DNA of 44,959 nt, taken from positions 1 to 44,959 of the forward strand of contig JAHHIB010000072.1 in NCBI GenBank assembly GCA_019359075.1. The letters run 5' to 3'. Under the pieces are notes generated by a model. That model ran no database searches. It was not told where the DNA came from and was given only the letters and a program-made list of their open reading frames with translations. Origin of the DNA: Kalymmatonema hyalinum WJT4-NPBG1. GTDB taxonomy: Bacteria; Cyanobacteriota; Cyanobacteriia; Cyanobacteriales; Nostocaceae. Shown piece by piece: positions 16,140-25,409 of the stretch (positions are counted from its first letter, which is position 1; every line of letters begins with the position of its first letter). Both the position numbers and the translations under genes were made by a program.

Positions 16140-16257
16140 TAAGTCATTCCTGAATTTACTACAGAAGTTTCGTTGCTAAGTTACAGTTATTACTGTATTA
16201 AATAAGCATTATCCGATACTTTTTCACTAATGTTGTTAAAAAAAACACTTTATAAAA

Positions 16258-16382
16258 CGAATAGGGAATAAGGTATAGGTTGCACCAGAGAGGTGACAGG
16301 TTGTAGGTCACAAAAAAGTTTTCTTTTCCTGTCCCCTACAATCTATCCCTTGCTCCCGTTATGTACCCTATTCCCTATACCC
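16258..16382. repeat. Long imperfect inverted repeat of the TAGGGAATA type
   Basis: AATAGGGAATAAGGTATAGG at 16259-16278 is answered by a complementary stretch near 16366-16380. Inner segments (GACAGGTTGTAGG against CCTACAATC) also pair, giving an imperfect foldback of roughly 120 nt. The same vocabulary (GGGATAGGGGATA) recurs at 30000-30110. It is a Nostoc-type repeat that here lies between two same-strand genes. Region 16140-16258 shows no gene. Confidence 0.6.
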
Positions 16383-17456
16383 TTAAACGGTAGGTGTCAA
16401 TGATTGCACTCTTGTTGGTTCAGATTGCCAATCTAATGGGTTCCAAACACGGTCTTCTAGAGCCATTTGCTCGATTAAACTTGCCAATCTTAGGGCTTTG
16501 AGCGCTTGTTCACCACCAACCGAAGGTTGATTCCCACCGCGCACGCAGTTGACAAAATGCTCCAATTCTGCACCTAATTTGTCAGTATTGGTCGTACAAA
16601 CTCTTTCAATCACACCATCCTGCTTGTACAATGCTTGTCGGTAGTCGTTGGTGTGTCGGTGAACCAAAATTTCATTTCTGAGAAAATCGGCTTCAGTGAA
16701 CGAGTTTTTACAATGGGCAACAATGCGGCGGATTTTGCAGTGGGTAATTTTGCTGGCAGTCACAGTAGCGACAATACCATTGGCAAACCCCAAAGTAGCA
16801 GTCACATAATCTAAATAACCAGAGTCCAAAGTGCGATTACCACTAGCTGTTAACTTCTCTACTGGTGCTCCGGCTAATTCCAAAAGTAGGTCAATGTCGT
16901 GAATCATTAAATCCAAGACAACTGAGACATCGTTTGCCCGACTTGAGTAGGGACTCATGCGATGTGCCTCTAGCGCCAGCACTTCTTCAGTTTTCAACAC
17001 CTTGCTCAATTCTTGAAATGCTGGACTAAACCGTTCTATATGACCCACTTGTAGGATACATCCAGTCTCAGCAGCAGCATTTACTAGCGATTCTGCTTCA
17101 GATATACTTGCTGCAATTGGCTTTTCAATCAAAACATGAATTCCTGCCAAAAGACAGTTAATTCCCACGGCGTAATGCAGGCGGGTAGGGACAGCAACGC
17201 AAACTGCGTCTACATGAGGCAGCAGGTCGCAATAATCTTCAAAAAAGCGGACTTTATGTTTGCTGGCGGTTTCCAACCCTCGCTCGACATTAATATCTGC
17301 TACACCGACCAGTTCAACGTCTTTCATCGAACTCAATACGCGGACATGATGCTGTCCCATATTACCCACCCCGATCACGCCTATGCGGATCGGTCGTGGA
17401 TGGTTGCGCTGTACTTGACCATTTTGTTCCCCTGCTGACATGCTTCTATTTTGCAC
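16383..17456 (-). CDS. Gfo/Idh/MocA-family oxidoreductase
   Basis: This NAD(P)-dependent sugar or cyclitol oxidoreductase has 357 residues. The Rossmann domain starts IRIGVIGVGNMGQHHVRVL (about 23-41). The conserved EKPIAAS (about 134-140) supplies the family's Lys, and GHIERFSPAF and HDIDLLLEL follow in the C-terminal alpha/beta domain. The substrate cannot be read from this; members act on inositol, glucose and UDP-sugars or biliverdin. Translation probably starts at GTG 17456, which has GAGGAG 9 nt upstream; an ATG at 17441 is the alternative. A 16-bp broken hairpin (17487-17537) sits just upstream, in the presumed leader. Confidence 0.9.
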   Translation of the reverse strand: MQNRSMSAGEQNGQVQRNHPRPIRIGVIGVGNMGQHHVRVLSSMKDVELVGVADINVERGLETASKHKVRFFEDYCDLLPHVDAVCVAVPTRLHYAVGINCLLAGIHVLIEKPIAASISEAESLVNAAAETGCILQVGHIERFSPAFQELSKVLKTEEVLALEAHRMSPYSSRANDVSVVLDLMIHDIDLLLELAGAPVEKLTASGNRTLDSGYLDYVTATLGFANGIVATVTASKITHCKIRRIVAHCKNSFTEADFLRNEILVHRHTNDYRQALYKQDGVIERVCTTNTDKLGAELEHFVNCVRGGNQPSVGGEQALKALRLASLIEQMALEDRVWNPLDWQSEPTRVQSLTPTV

Positions 17457-17486
17457 TCTTATTCACTCCTCAACCACCAAATATAG

Positions 17487-17537
17487 AGACGCTACGGTCA
17501 TTGGCTTTGATACTCAATCGCCAATGACCATGCGTCT
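17487..17537 (-). promoter_or_regulatory. Hairpin in the leader of the Gfo/Idh/MocA gene
   Basis: AGACGC at 17487-17492 pairs with GCGTCT at 17532-17537. Inside it, GGTCATTGGC at 17496-17505 pairs perfectly with GCCAATGACC at 17520-17529, leaving a 14-nt loop. The structure ends about 30 nt upstream of the minus-strand start codon. It could be a 5' leader element, a regulator's operator, or a repeat. I do not recognise it as a known riboswitch. Confidence 0.5.
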
Positions 17538-18087
17538 AAAACCATCCAGATGGTAACATAGAGGTTCTATTTATGAAGAATTTCAAAGTTTCTTGTGAGT
17601 TCCCGTCATCTGGATCACTTTTATGTGTTCTGTTCAAATTGATGCTTTTTTTGCACTTTACAAAAACTATAATCAGTTTTTTTATTAGCTTTAAAAAACA
17701 ACTAAGACGTTAATGAAGTTCTCTTTGTTTCACAAAAAAAAATCAATGAGTGAAAGCACAATCTACATTAAGGTGTAGGGTGTAGGCAGGACATTTTTCG
17801 ACACCTCATCATCCCAGCCCCATACCAGTTGCACGCCCCTCGGGGGAATACTCCGTATGCGCTTGACGCACAAGCACGGTGAGCCAGCGCTGCAGGAGGG
17901 TTTCCCTCCGCAGGCGACTGGTGAGACCAGTCCTGAAGGCGGGTCTCCCGCCGTAGGGAACTGGCGAACCCGAAGGGCGAACCCCGAAGGGGCGCTGTCC
18001 TCCTCAACAAAGAACACCTTCGCAGGCGAAACGCTCTTTGACACCTTGTTTTTGGAAATGACTTTGTTTAAATAAAAACTACTTAGT
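17538..18087. repeat. Spacer with two tandem hairpin repeats before queC
   Basis: The first 230 nt are AT-rich with poly-A/T tracts and no gene. Two related hairpin repeats follow. One spans 17883-17921 (GGAGGG/CCCTCC stem) and the other 17927-17964 (GGCGGG/CCCGCC stem), each bounded by CCAG and CTGG. They belong to the dispersed family also seen at 7000 and 32468. The last 80 nt before queC contain small stems but no preQ1 riboswitch consensus. Confidence 0.65.
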
Positions 18088-18765
18088 ATGAAAGCTGTTA
18101 TTCTACTGTCTGGTGGATTAGATTCTTCCACAGTTCTCTACCAAGCGCAAGCTGATGGTTGTGAGTGCTATACCATCTGCTTTGATTACCAACAGCGACA
18201 TCGACGAGAGTTAAGCTCAGCGTTGGCGATCGCTCAGAAAGCTAAGGTGGTAGACCATCAAGTGGTAAGGTTTGATTTAAGACAGTGGGGCGGTTCGGCA
18301 CTTACGGATAACGCTATTGATTTACCCCAAAAGCGTGACCTAGAGGAAATGTCTCAAACTATCCCTGTCACCTATGTTCCTGCTCGTAATACCATCTTTT
18401 TAAGCTTTGCCCTTGCCTACGCCGAAACTATTGCCGCACAACGTATTTACATTGGTGTTAACGCCTTAGATTACTCTGGCTATCCTGATTGTCGCCCTGA
18501 CTACATCCAGGCAATGCAGGAGGTGTTTCGTTTAGGCACAAAACAAGGACGTTCAGGGCAACCTACCTCGATTGTGACACCCTTGATTCATTTAAAAAAA
18601 ACTGAAATTATCCAACTTGGCAACAAACTGGAAGTGCCTTGGGAACTTACATGGTCTTGCTATGCAGGAGGCGGTATTGCTTGCGGTGTCTGTGATTCTT
18701 GCCGCTTGCGTCTTGCTGCTTTTGCGGAACTGGGATTGAAAGATCCCGTGCCTTATGCTGTGTAG
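18088..18765 (+). CDS. queC: 7-cyano-7-deazaguanine (preQ0) synthase
   Basis: QueC converts 7-carboxy-7-deazaguanine to preQ0 using ATP and ammonia, a step in queuosine tRNA modification. The 225-residue product has the PP-loop LLSGGLDSSTVLY (6-18), the substrate segment GVNALDYSGYPDCRPDY (about 128-144) and the four zinc cysteines near the C-terminus (SCYAGGGIACGVCDSCR). Length is typical. It converges with the CNNM-type gene across only 34 nt, which contain CTCCTCATCCTCC low-complexity repeat. No other queuosine genes are nearby. Confidence 0.96.
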   Translation: MKAVILLSGGLDSSTVLYQAQADGCECYTICFDYQQRHRRELSSALAIAQKAKVVDHQVVRFDLRQWGGSALTDNAIDLPQKRDLEEMSQTIPVTYVPARNTIFLSFALAYAETIAAQRIYIGVNALDYSGYPDCRPDYIQAMQEVFRLGTKQGRSGQPTSIVTPLIHLKKTEIIQLGNKLEVPWELTWSCYAGGGIACGVCDSCRLRLAAFAELGLKDPVPYAV

Positions 18766-18799
18766 GGAGATGGGGGGAGTAATATCCTCCTCATCCTCC

Positions 18800-20155
18800 T
18801 CACTCCTCCTCCAACCGTCGCACTTGAATCTGGTGCAAACGTGGTCCACTGACTGACACGACTGTGAATTCTAGATTTTCATAGCAAAAGGTTTCGCCAA
18901 GCGGGGGAACTTTCTGCAACTGGTACAGTAAGAAGCCCCCTAAAGTTTGGTATTCTTTCTTTAAGGGCAAATTAAGATGCAAAACCTCATTGAGGTCTTC
19001 TAGGTTGATCTGCGCCTGCACGAGAAAAATCTGCTCGTCTAAAATCTTGATCAGCAGGTCGTTAGTACTGTCTGGTTCGCCTAGGTTGCCGATGATTTGA
19101 GCGATGACGTCTTGGATGGTCACCAGCCCCACAGTACCACCAAATTCATCTACCACCATCACCATAGTTGGTTGCTCTCGCTGCATCATTGGCAAGATCT
19201 CGTTTAAGACGGTATGTTCTGGCACAAACCTTGCAGGACGCATCCACGGCTGGATTTGTGTTTCTAAAGTCAGTTTCCCCATAGCGAAGGGTTTTGCCAA
19301 GTCTTTGAAGTAAAGAATGCCACGAATATCATCCAAAGATTCTCCAATAACAGGGTAGCAAGAGTGACGTGTAGCTACCATTTCTGCGAGAAAAGTCTGG
19401 AAGGTGGCGACTTTTGGCAACGCTACAATGCTGGTACGGGGAACCATGACTGCTTGAACTGTCTGGTACCCAAACTCAAAGACGTTTTTGAGCAATTCTC
19501 TCTCTTTTGCCTGCAAGCCAATCGATTCACGTTCTGTGGAAATAATCAGTTGTAATTCTTCAGGTGTAACAGGTGATCTCCAGCTTTGACCAGCGTATTC
19601 GATGCGAAAAAGTCGCAACAGCCAGCGAGTTGATTGGTTGAGAATCCAAATAAAGGGGTTAAAAAATCTGACAGTTGCTCTGACTGACGGTCCCAAAAAC
19701 CTTGCCAGCTGTTCTGAATACAGCATAGCTACTGATTTAGGACAAAGTTCTCCCAAAACTATTTGCAAATAGGCTATGAAAAAAAAGGTGATTGGGATTG
19801 AGAAAGAATGAGCGATAACTGTACTCATCCCTTTAGGTAAAGGTAAAGATAGTAGCGATGCTTTAAAGAGCACAACCACCGTACTTTCTCCAATCCACCC
19901 CAATGCCAAACTAGAAAGGGTAATGCCCAATTGAGTTGTAGATAGCAATCGATCAATACTGCGTTGCAGCACCTCGACGGCGATCGCCTGAAGATCACCA
20001 GCCTGTACAAGCTGATGAATGCGCGATCGCCGCACTGTCACCATAGAAAACTCTGCTGTTACAAAAAAGGCATTGATAGCAATCAGCAGTAGCACTGACA
20101 ACAATCGCAGCCCTACATCTGTCAAACTTAAGCTAGAAAAACCACTCACTGCCAA
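18800..20155 (-). CDS. CNNM/CorC-type membrane protein (HlyC/CorC family)
   Basis: This 451-residue protein has a DUF21/CNNM membrane domain (about 10-195) with the signature FFVTAEFSMVTVRRSR and TTQLGITLSSLALGWIGE. A CBS pair (about 215-340, VPRTSIVALP and MVVDEFGGTVGLVTIQDV) and a C-terminal CorC_HlyC transporter-associated domain (about 355-445) follow. The family is linked to Mg2+/Co2+ efflux or homeostasis. Older annotations call it hemolysin, which is misleading. The very C-terminus (Leu-Glu-Glu-Glu) is encoded by the start of a GAGGAGGAG repeat that continues into the spacer. Single gene. Confidence 0.93.
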   Translation of the reverse strand: MAVSGFSSLSLTDVGLRLLSVLLLIAINAFFVTAEFSMVTVRRSRIHQLVQAGDLQAIAVEVLQRSIDRLLSTTQLGITLSSLALGWIGESTVVVLFKASLLSLPLPKGMSTVIAHSFSIPITFFFIAYLQIVLGELCPKSVAMLYSEQLARFLGPSVRATVRFFNPFIWILNQSTRWLLRLFRIEYAGQSWRSPVTPEELQLIISTERESIGLQAKERELLKNVFEFGYQTVQAVMVPRTSIVALPKVATFQTFLAEMVATRHSCYPVIGESLDDIRGILYFKDLAKPFAMGKLTLETQIQPWMRPARFVPEHTVLNEILPMMQREQPTMVMVVDEFGGTVGLVTIQDVIAQIIGNLGEPDSTNDLLIKILDEQIFLVQAQINLEDLNEVLHLNLPLKKEYQTLGGFLLYQLQKVPPLGETFCYENLEFTVVSVSGPRLHQIQVRRLEEE

Positions 20156-20368
20156 AGCTCGTGTAATACTGATGCCCCCAAATTGAAAAATAGTCTGGGA
20201 ATTTTGGATTGGAAATAGTTAGTTATTGGTTATTAGCTGTTAGTTGATTTTCCTTCACTAATAACCATTGACTACTAACCCTTCGCGTGAGCCAGTTGCT
20301 CATCGGGGAAGCCCCCAAGAGCGCACTGGCTCACCACTAACCAGTACCCAATCTCTCAATGCTCCAAC
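20156..20368. repeat. Short tandem repeats and palindromic repeat
   Basis: TTAGTTATTGGTTATTAG units at about 20218-20245 are partly complementary to ACTAATAACCATTGACTAC at about 20259-20277. A GAGCCAGTTGCTC...GAGCGCACTGGCTC palindrome follows at about 20288-20331. This is typical Nostoc-type repeat DNA, with no gene. Confidence 0.6.
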
Positions 20369-21073
20369 CTACCTTTCTACAGGAATATTTGACACTTCTA
20401 GCCGTAGTTTTTGAGCGGGATAATCTGTCAAAGCAAGAGAAACGCGCTTGACATCATCAAGTAAAGCCGTAGGAATGCTCACCGTGCCAGAATAAGTAGG
20501 TCCATTTGCTGGCAATTCTGATGGTAAGCCCTCTGTGCTAGCGCTTAAAGTCCGTCCTTTGTCATCAGAGACATCTAAAAAACTATATAGGAAGCGCACA
20601 GAATCTTTACCTTTGTTTTGCATTTTTACTTTTAACAGCAAAGCACCACCAGAAAAGCGAGCAGATTGCACGGAAATGCTGACACCCTCGCTTTCAGTGT
20701 TAATGGGAAATCCTGCTTGAGGCTTTTCTTGTTCAGCCACTTGCAAGGGTTTTTCCTCTCGCTTCTTCTTGCTGTTGTTTGTCTCCTCGTCATCGTCGTC
20801 TTGTTTCTTTGATTTAGCAGCCTTAGTTTTGCCCTCAATGCGTGATTTGACAATTTTCAAGATTTCATCTTCCTTAAGTAGAGCAAGCCCTGTATGTTGC
20901 TCCTTCGCTGATTTACTGCTGGCAAATTTGTTTGTGGGACGAGCATCTGGCGATGTGACGCCTTTGAGTGCTGCACTTCCCAAAGTAAATCCCCAAAATG
21001 CACTCACAGAACCAGATCCCAACATCAGGATTAACAAAATCAGAGTTAGAAGTACAGTAGAATTTAGTTTCAT
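20369..21073 (-). CDS. Exported hypothetical protein with charged linker
   Basis: This protein of about 234 residues starts MKLNSTVLLTLILLILMLGSGSVSAFWG, a clear signal peptide or membrane anchor; ATG 21073 therefore fits better than the upstream 21094. A long charged low-complexity stretch follows (KAAKSKKQDDDDEETNNSKKKREEK, in two blocks). A beta-rich C-terminal domain of about 100 residues (GVSISVQSARFSGGALLLKVKMQNKG through SLALTDYPAQKLRLEVSNIP) resembles an immunoglobulin-like or DUF4352-like fold. It is likely periplasmic. No catalytic motif. It is in tandem with the CNNM-type gene but 210 nt upstream of it. Confidence 0.75.
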   Translation of the reverse strand: MKLNSTVLLTLILLILMLGSGSVSAFWGFTLGSAALKGVTSPDARPTNKFASSKSAKEQHTGLALLKEDEILKIVKSRIEGKTKAAKSKKQDDDDEETNNSKKKREEKPLQVAEQEKPQAGFPINTESEGVSISVQSARFSGGALLLKVKMQNKGKDSVRFLYSFLDVSDDKGRTLSASTEGLPSELPANGPTYSGTVSIPTALLDDVKRVSLALTDYPAQKLRLEVSNIPVER

Positions 21074-21259
21074 TGTCGCCAAGCCATTGCACAAGAATGC
21101 TGGTCTATTTAAAAGTATCGAAGCTGTTTAGTTTAATTCCTAGAGGAACTTAATCAATATTAGTCTGCACTATCGCGTCCTCAAACGTGTAGTCTAAAAA
21201 TTAGATCTGATATCTTAGATTGTCAAACTGTGTGAACTTACGCTACAATTGATTCTCGA

Positions 21260-21332
21260 CCAGGGTTGGCCGAGCGGTTGAGGCAGCGAACTCATAATTC
21301 GCGTTAGGCAGGTTCAACTCCTGCACCCTGGA
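21260..21332 (+). tRNA. trnI-CAU: tRNA-Ile (CAU anticodon, lysidine type)
   Basis: A 73-nt cloverleaf can be drawn: acceptor CCAGGGT/ACCCTGG, D-arm GCC/GGC, anticodon arm GCGAA-CTCATAA-TTCGC giving anticodon CAU, T-arm GCAGG-TTCAACT-CCTGC, discriminator A. CCA is not encoded. CAU could mean Met, but the body closely follows plastid trnI-CAU (GGTT in the D-loop, AACTCATAATT in the anticodon arm). I therefore call it the isoleucine tRNA whose C34 is converted to lysidine by TilS to read AUA. Confidence 0.88.
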
Positions 21333-21359
21333 CTAATAATGAAAAAAGAAAATAAAAGA

Positions 21360-21533
21360 AATAAGAAAGAATCTGGTTTTAGGGACTTTCAAATAAAAAA
21401 TTATCCAACAACCTCTTGTGGAGGCAGACGACACGAGCAGGCAATTGGTTGCATTGGAGAGGACAAATCAGCCCACAAGATGGGTGACATCCTCCCACAC
21501 CAAAATCTTTGATTTGGTGTGGGCTTCCTCAAA
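21360..21533 (-). mobile_element. Right end of the tnpB element, with hairpin; possible omega-RNA region
   Basis: Just past the tnpB stop (minus strand) is an 11-bp hairpin, CCCACACCAAA at 21493-21503 and TTTGGTGTGGG at 21512-21522. Weaker stems near 21411-21425 (CCTC..GAGG) follow. In IS200/IS605-type elements the subterminal hairpin and the 3' end of tnpB lie in the transcript that guides TnpB. The exact right boundary, and so the guide, cannot be fixed without an empty site. Confidence 0.5.
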
Positions 21534-22793
21534 TCACTTCGAGGACTTCCTGGTTTTTCCCTTGCGGGATTTCGCCACTTGCCTAGACGAAGATATCTTC
21601 GTCCCCGGTAGATCGGCTGCACAGGCAGTTTCCATTCCGCCAAGCCCTGGCGTACTAATTAAGGCTAAGCCTCTATGTCTTATCAGTTGAGCACTAGCTA
21701 CGTCCCTGTCCGTGGTATACCCACAATTGAGACAGTAATGTACTCTAGTTTTCAAGTCTTTTTTTGCTACTGCATTACACTCTGGACACTCTTGAGAGGT
21801 TCCTCTGGCGTCAACTTGCGCAAAAAACTTTCCTCGTTTCCAGCATACATATTTGACAATGCTTCGGAACTGACCAAATCCTGCATCAAGCATATGTTTA
21901 CCCAGTATCCCCTTTGCCATCCTGGAGTAATCCAAATCTTCCATAAAAACCATATCTCCAGTATTGCAAAGAGTATGAGCTTGCTTAAAATGGAAATCTT
22001 TTCGAGTGTTGTCTATCGTGTGATGCATTCTTGCAACTGTTATGCGCTGTTTTTCGTAATTCTTGGATCGCTTTTGTTTCCTAGACAATCTGCGTTGCAG
22101 CAATTTCAGCTTGCTTTGCATTGTTTTGAAAAACTTAGGCGGCTTTACGAGAACACCATCACTGGTTGCTAAAAACTTTTCTAACCCCACGTCTACTCCG
22201 ATAGCATGACCGTGGGGCATTGATGAAGGAATATTGACATCGCATTGAATATTGATAGATGCATACCATTGATTGGCTTTCCTCAAAACACGTACTTGCT
22301 TTACCGTAAATCCACTAGGGATTGGACGATGCAAGTTGATAGAGATTATTCCAATCTTGGGAAGTTTTAAGTGAATATCTGTTACCGGATTCTCCTTGAA
22401 TTGAGGAAACAGTAATGACTTCAACTGTCCACGTTTCTTAAAGCGAGGAAATCCAAATCCCCGTTCCTGAAAATATTCCCATGCACGGTGTAATTGCTTA
22501 ATTGTCTGTTGCAAAACCTGAGAAGGTACTTCCCGTAATCTAGCAAAGTTCTCTTTAGCTCTGGGCAGGTTGTTAAGCTGATTGACTTCGTTTGGGAATT
22601 TTAGGTCAGCAGGAATGATGTACTCTTTTTCCACAGAGCATCTATCTATGAAGCACTTGCGACTATCACACCAATCTTTGATTTCTCGAAGTGCATAATT
22701 GTACGCGCTTCGACAAACTTCCATCCACTCAAACAATGTTTGCTCTTGAGTGACATTAGGATAGATTCGGTATTGATAGTTAAGTGTTAGCAT
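21534..22793 (-). CDS. tnpB: TnpB RNA-guided nuclease of an IS200/IS605-type element
   Basis: TnpB is the RuvC-type, omega-RNA-guided DNA nuclease of IS200/IS605-family transposons and the ancestor group of Cas12. The 419-residue product looks intact. It has the N-terminal helix-turn-helix-like region (YQYRIYPNVTQEQ), RuvC residues D201 (GVDVGLEKF), E285 (FMEDLDYS) and the TDRDVASAQ Asp (362/364), and a zinc ribbon with C336, C339, C354 and C357. It has a basic C-terminal tail. No tnpA transposase is present, so this is an IS1341-type, non-autonomous element that may still cut DNA. It sits 200 nt from tRNA-Ile and is flanked by hairpins on both sides. Confidence 0.93.
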   Translation of the reverse strand: MLTLNYQYRIYPNVTQEQTLFEWMEVCRSAYNYALREIKDWCDSRKCFIDRCSVEKEYIIPADLKFPNEVNQLNNLPRAKENFARLREVPSQVLQQTIKQLHRAWEYFQERGFGFPRFKKRGQLKSLLFPQFKENPVTDIHLKLPKIGIISINLHRPIPSGFTVKQVRVLRKANQWYASINIQCDVNIPSSMPHGHAIGVDVGLEKFLATSDGVLVKPPKFFKTMQSKLKLLQRRLSRKQKRSKNYEKQRITVARMHHTIDNTRKDFHFKQAHTLCNTGDMVFMEDLDYSRMAKGILGKHMLDAGFGQFRSIVKYVCWKRGKFFAQVDARGTSQECPECNAVAKKDLKTRVHYCLNCGYTTDRDVASAQLIRHRGLALISTPGLGGMETACAADLPGTKISSSRQVAKSRKGKTRKSSK

Positions 22794-22805
22794 GAAATGA
22801 ATTCT

Positions 22806-22873
22806 AGCACGTTTACTAGAGACGTGCTGTCTAGTAAATGCTTGTTTTTTCGCTGTCGAGGCAATAAAACAAG
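22806..22873. mobile_element. Left end of the tnpB element with nested inverted repeats
   Basis: Immediately upstream of tnpB lie overlapping palindromes: AGCACGT/ACGTGCT (22806-22812 and 22822-22828), TTTACTAGA/TCTAGTAAA (22812-22820 and 22830-22838), and CTTGTTTT/AAAACAAG (22841-22848 and 22866-22873). Subterminal hairpins of this kind mark IS200/IS605 left ends. The outer boundary is not certain. Confidence 0.5.
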
Positions 22874-22876
22874 CGC

Positions 22877-22935
22877 GGGGGCTATAAGACCCACACCAAA
22901 CTGAGTACAGTTATGATGTGGGTCTTATAGCCCCC
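22877..22935. repeat. Perfect 19-bp inverted repeat between tnpB and pyrE
   Basis: GGGGGCTATAAGACCCACA at 22877-22895 is exactly complementary to 22917-22935, with a 21-nt loop. It lies in a divergent spacer, 33 nt before the pyrE start codon. It may be a repeat element, the outer end of the tnpB element, or a leader structure of pyrE. The left arm and loop contain CCCACACCAAA, the same 11-mer that forms the hairpin arm at the other end of the tnpB element (21493). Confidence 0.65.
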
Positions 22936-22968
22936 GAACCCTCATTAGATAAATTTTTACCAGTTGTA

Positions 22969-23592
22969 ATGACGTATCAAGCCGAAACCCTTAACCAGCG
23001 TACTGTCTGGGCAGCTACTAGTGATTTAGTAACCCTACGCCAACATTTACTAAATTTATTTTGTCAACTCGCATATCAAGAAGGTGATTTTGTCCTCTCT
23101 TCCGGACAGCCTAGTTCTTACTATATCAATGGCAAGCAGGTAACACTGCATCCTCAAGGTGCTTTGGCAATTGGTCGTATTCTTCTATCACTGCTCCCTT
23201 TGGATACCCAAGCAGTTGCTGGGTTAACACTGGGTGCCGACCCAATTGTGACAGCAGTGAGTGTCGTTTCTACTTATGAAAACCGACCTATTCCGGCGCT
23301 GATTGTTCGCAAAGAAGCGAAAGGACATGGTACAAAGGCATACATTGAAGGTCCGAGTTTGCCGGAAGGTGCAAAAGTCGTGGTTTTGGAAGATGTCGTC
23401 ACTACCGGACAATCTGCTATGAAAGCAGTTGAAAGGTTAAGAACAGCAGGTTATAGCGTCAATCAAGTCATTGCATTAGTAGATCGCCAGCAAGGCGGAG
23501 CAGAGTTTTACCAACAAGCCGGGTTGGAGTTTGAGGCGGTGTTTAAAATTCAGGAGATTCAACAGCGATATAAGCAGCTTGCAAATAGCTAA
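22969..23592 (+). CDS. pyrE: Orotate phosphoribosyltransferase
   Basis: PyrE joins orotate to PRPP to make OMP in de novo pyrimidine synthesis. The 207-residue product has FVLSSGQPSSYYINGKQVTLHPQG near the start, the orotate-side loop RKEAKGHGTKAYIEG and the PRPP motif VVVLEDVVTTGQSAMKAVE. The frame is open back to 22918, but that would place the 19-bp inverted repeat inside the gene, so ATG 22969 is preferred. It is convergent with thiC across a strong hairpin. Confidence 0.95.
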   Translation: MTYQAETLNQRTVWAATSDLVTLRQHLLNLFCQLAYQEGDFVLSSGQPSSYYINGKQVTLHPQGALAIGRILLSLLPLDTQAVAGLTLGADPIVTAVSVVSTYENRPIPALIVRKEAKGHGTKAYIEGPSLPEGAKVVVLEDVVTTGQSAMKAVERLRTAGYSVNQVIALVDRQQGGAEFYQQAGLEFEAVFKIQEIQQRYKQLANS

Positions 23593-23596
23593 AAGT

Positions 23597-23617
23597 AGGG
23601 TGGGTATTGCCCACCCT
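23597..23617. terminator. Two-way terminator hairpin between pyrE and thiC
   Basis: AGGGTGGG at 23597-23604 pairs perfectly with CCCACCCT at 23610-23617 around a TATTG loop. It lies directly between the stop codons of convergent pyrE and thiC. The GC-rich 8-bp stem and the position suit termination from both sides, though the T-tract is weak. Confidence 0.65.
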
Positions 23618-23640
23618 GCCTTACGAATAGAACAATGTTA

Positions 23641-25114
<1,474 letters not shown>

Positions 25115-25123
25115 TGGGAATTG

Positions 25124-25154
25124 ATTTTACCACCTTCGTTGGGGATAGGAGCAA
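25124..25154 (-). promoter_or_regulatory. Probable thiC promoter
   Basis: On the minus strand, TTGCTC (25149-25154) and TAAAAT (25124-25129) are spaced by 19 nt. The -10 box is preceded by TGG, giving an extended -10. The implied start, near 25117, coincides with the 5' end of the riboswitch, which supports the call. Confidence 0.5.
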
Positions 25155-25334
25155 GAAGTTGACAAATTATGAGGAAAATGGATCGAAGGGTTGGTTAAGC
25201 AGAAGGTAGAGTGCGAAGTAATTTTGTCATAAAGTTGCTACGGCTAATAAGTAAATCTCCGCACAGAGGTAACGTTCAAAAGCTTATATATTAATAAGTT
25301 TAAAGCACTCAGGGGGGAAGCTAAGGTTTAGAAA

Positions 25335-25360
25335 TGCTAGAGTGCGATCGCACTCTAGCA
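25335..25360. repeat. 26-bp perfect palindrome centred on HIP1
   Basis: TGCTAGAGT, GCGATCGC and ACTCTAGCA together form an uninterrupted palindrome with no loop. HIP1 (GCGATCGC) is its centre. It lies about 50 nt upstream of the pseudouridine synthase gene, in the divergent spacer with thiC. A dimeric regulator's operator or a repeat are both possible. The rest of 25155-25409 shows no gene. Confidence 0.7.
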
Positions 25361-25409
25361 GGGGTAGAGAACGAAGCAACTATTGGGGAGAGTTGAGGAC
25401 TAAGAACTC

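Noticed and set aside
18010-18087. preQ1 riboswitch upstream of queC
   Set aside because: Small stems are present, but I do not find the preQ1 aptamer's conserved loop or the A-rich pseudoknot tail.
21260-21332. Calling the CAU tRNA methionine
   Set aside because: Its body matches the plastid-type trnI-CAU pattern rather than elongator or initiator tRNA-Met as I know them. Presence of TilS and the other Met tRNAs elsewhere would confirm it.
21675-22172. 165-codon frame antisense to tnpB
   Set aside because: It lies wholly within the intact tnpB gene on the other strand and shows no independent coding signs.
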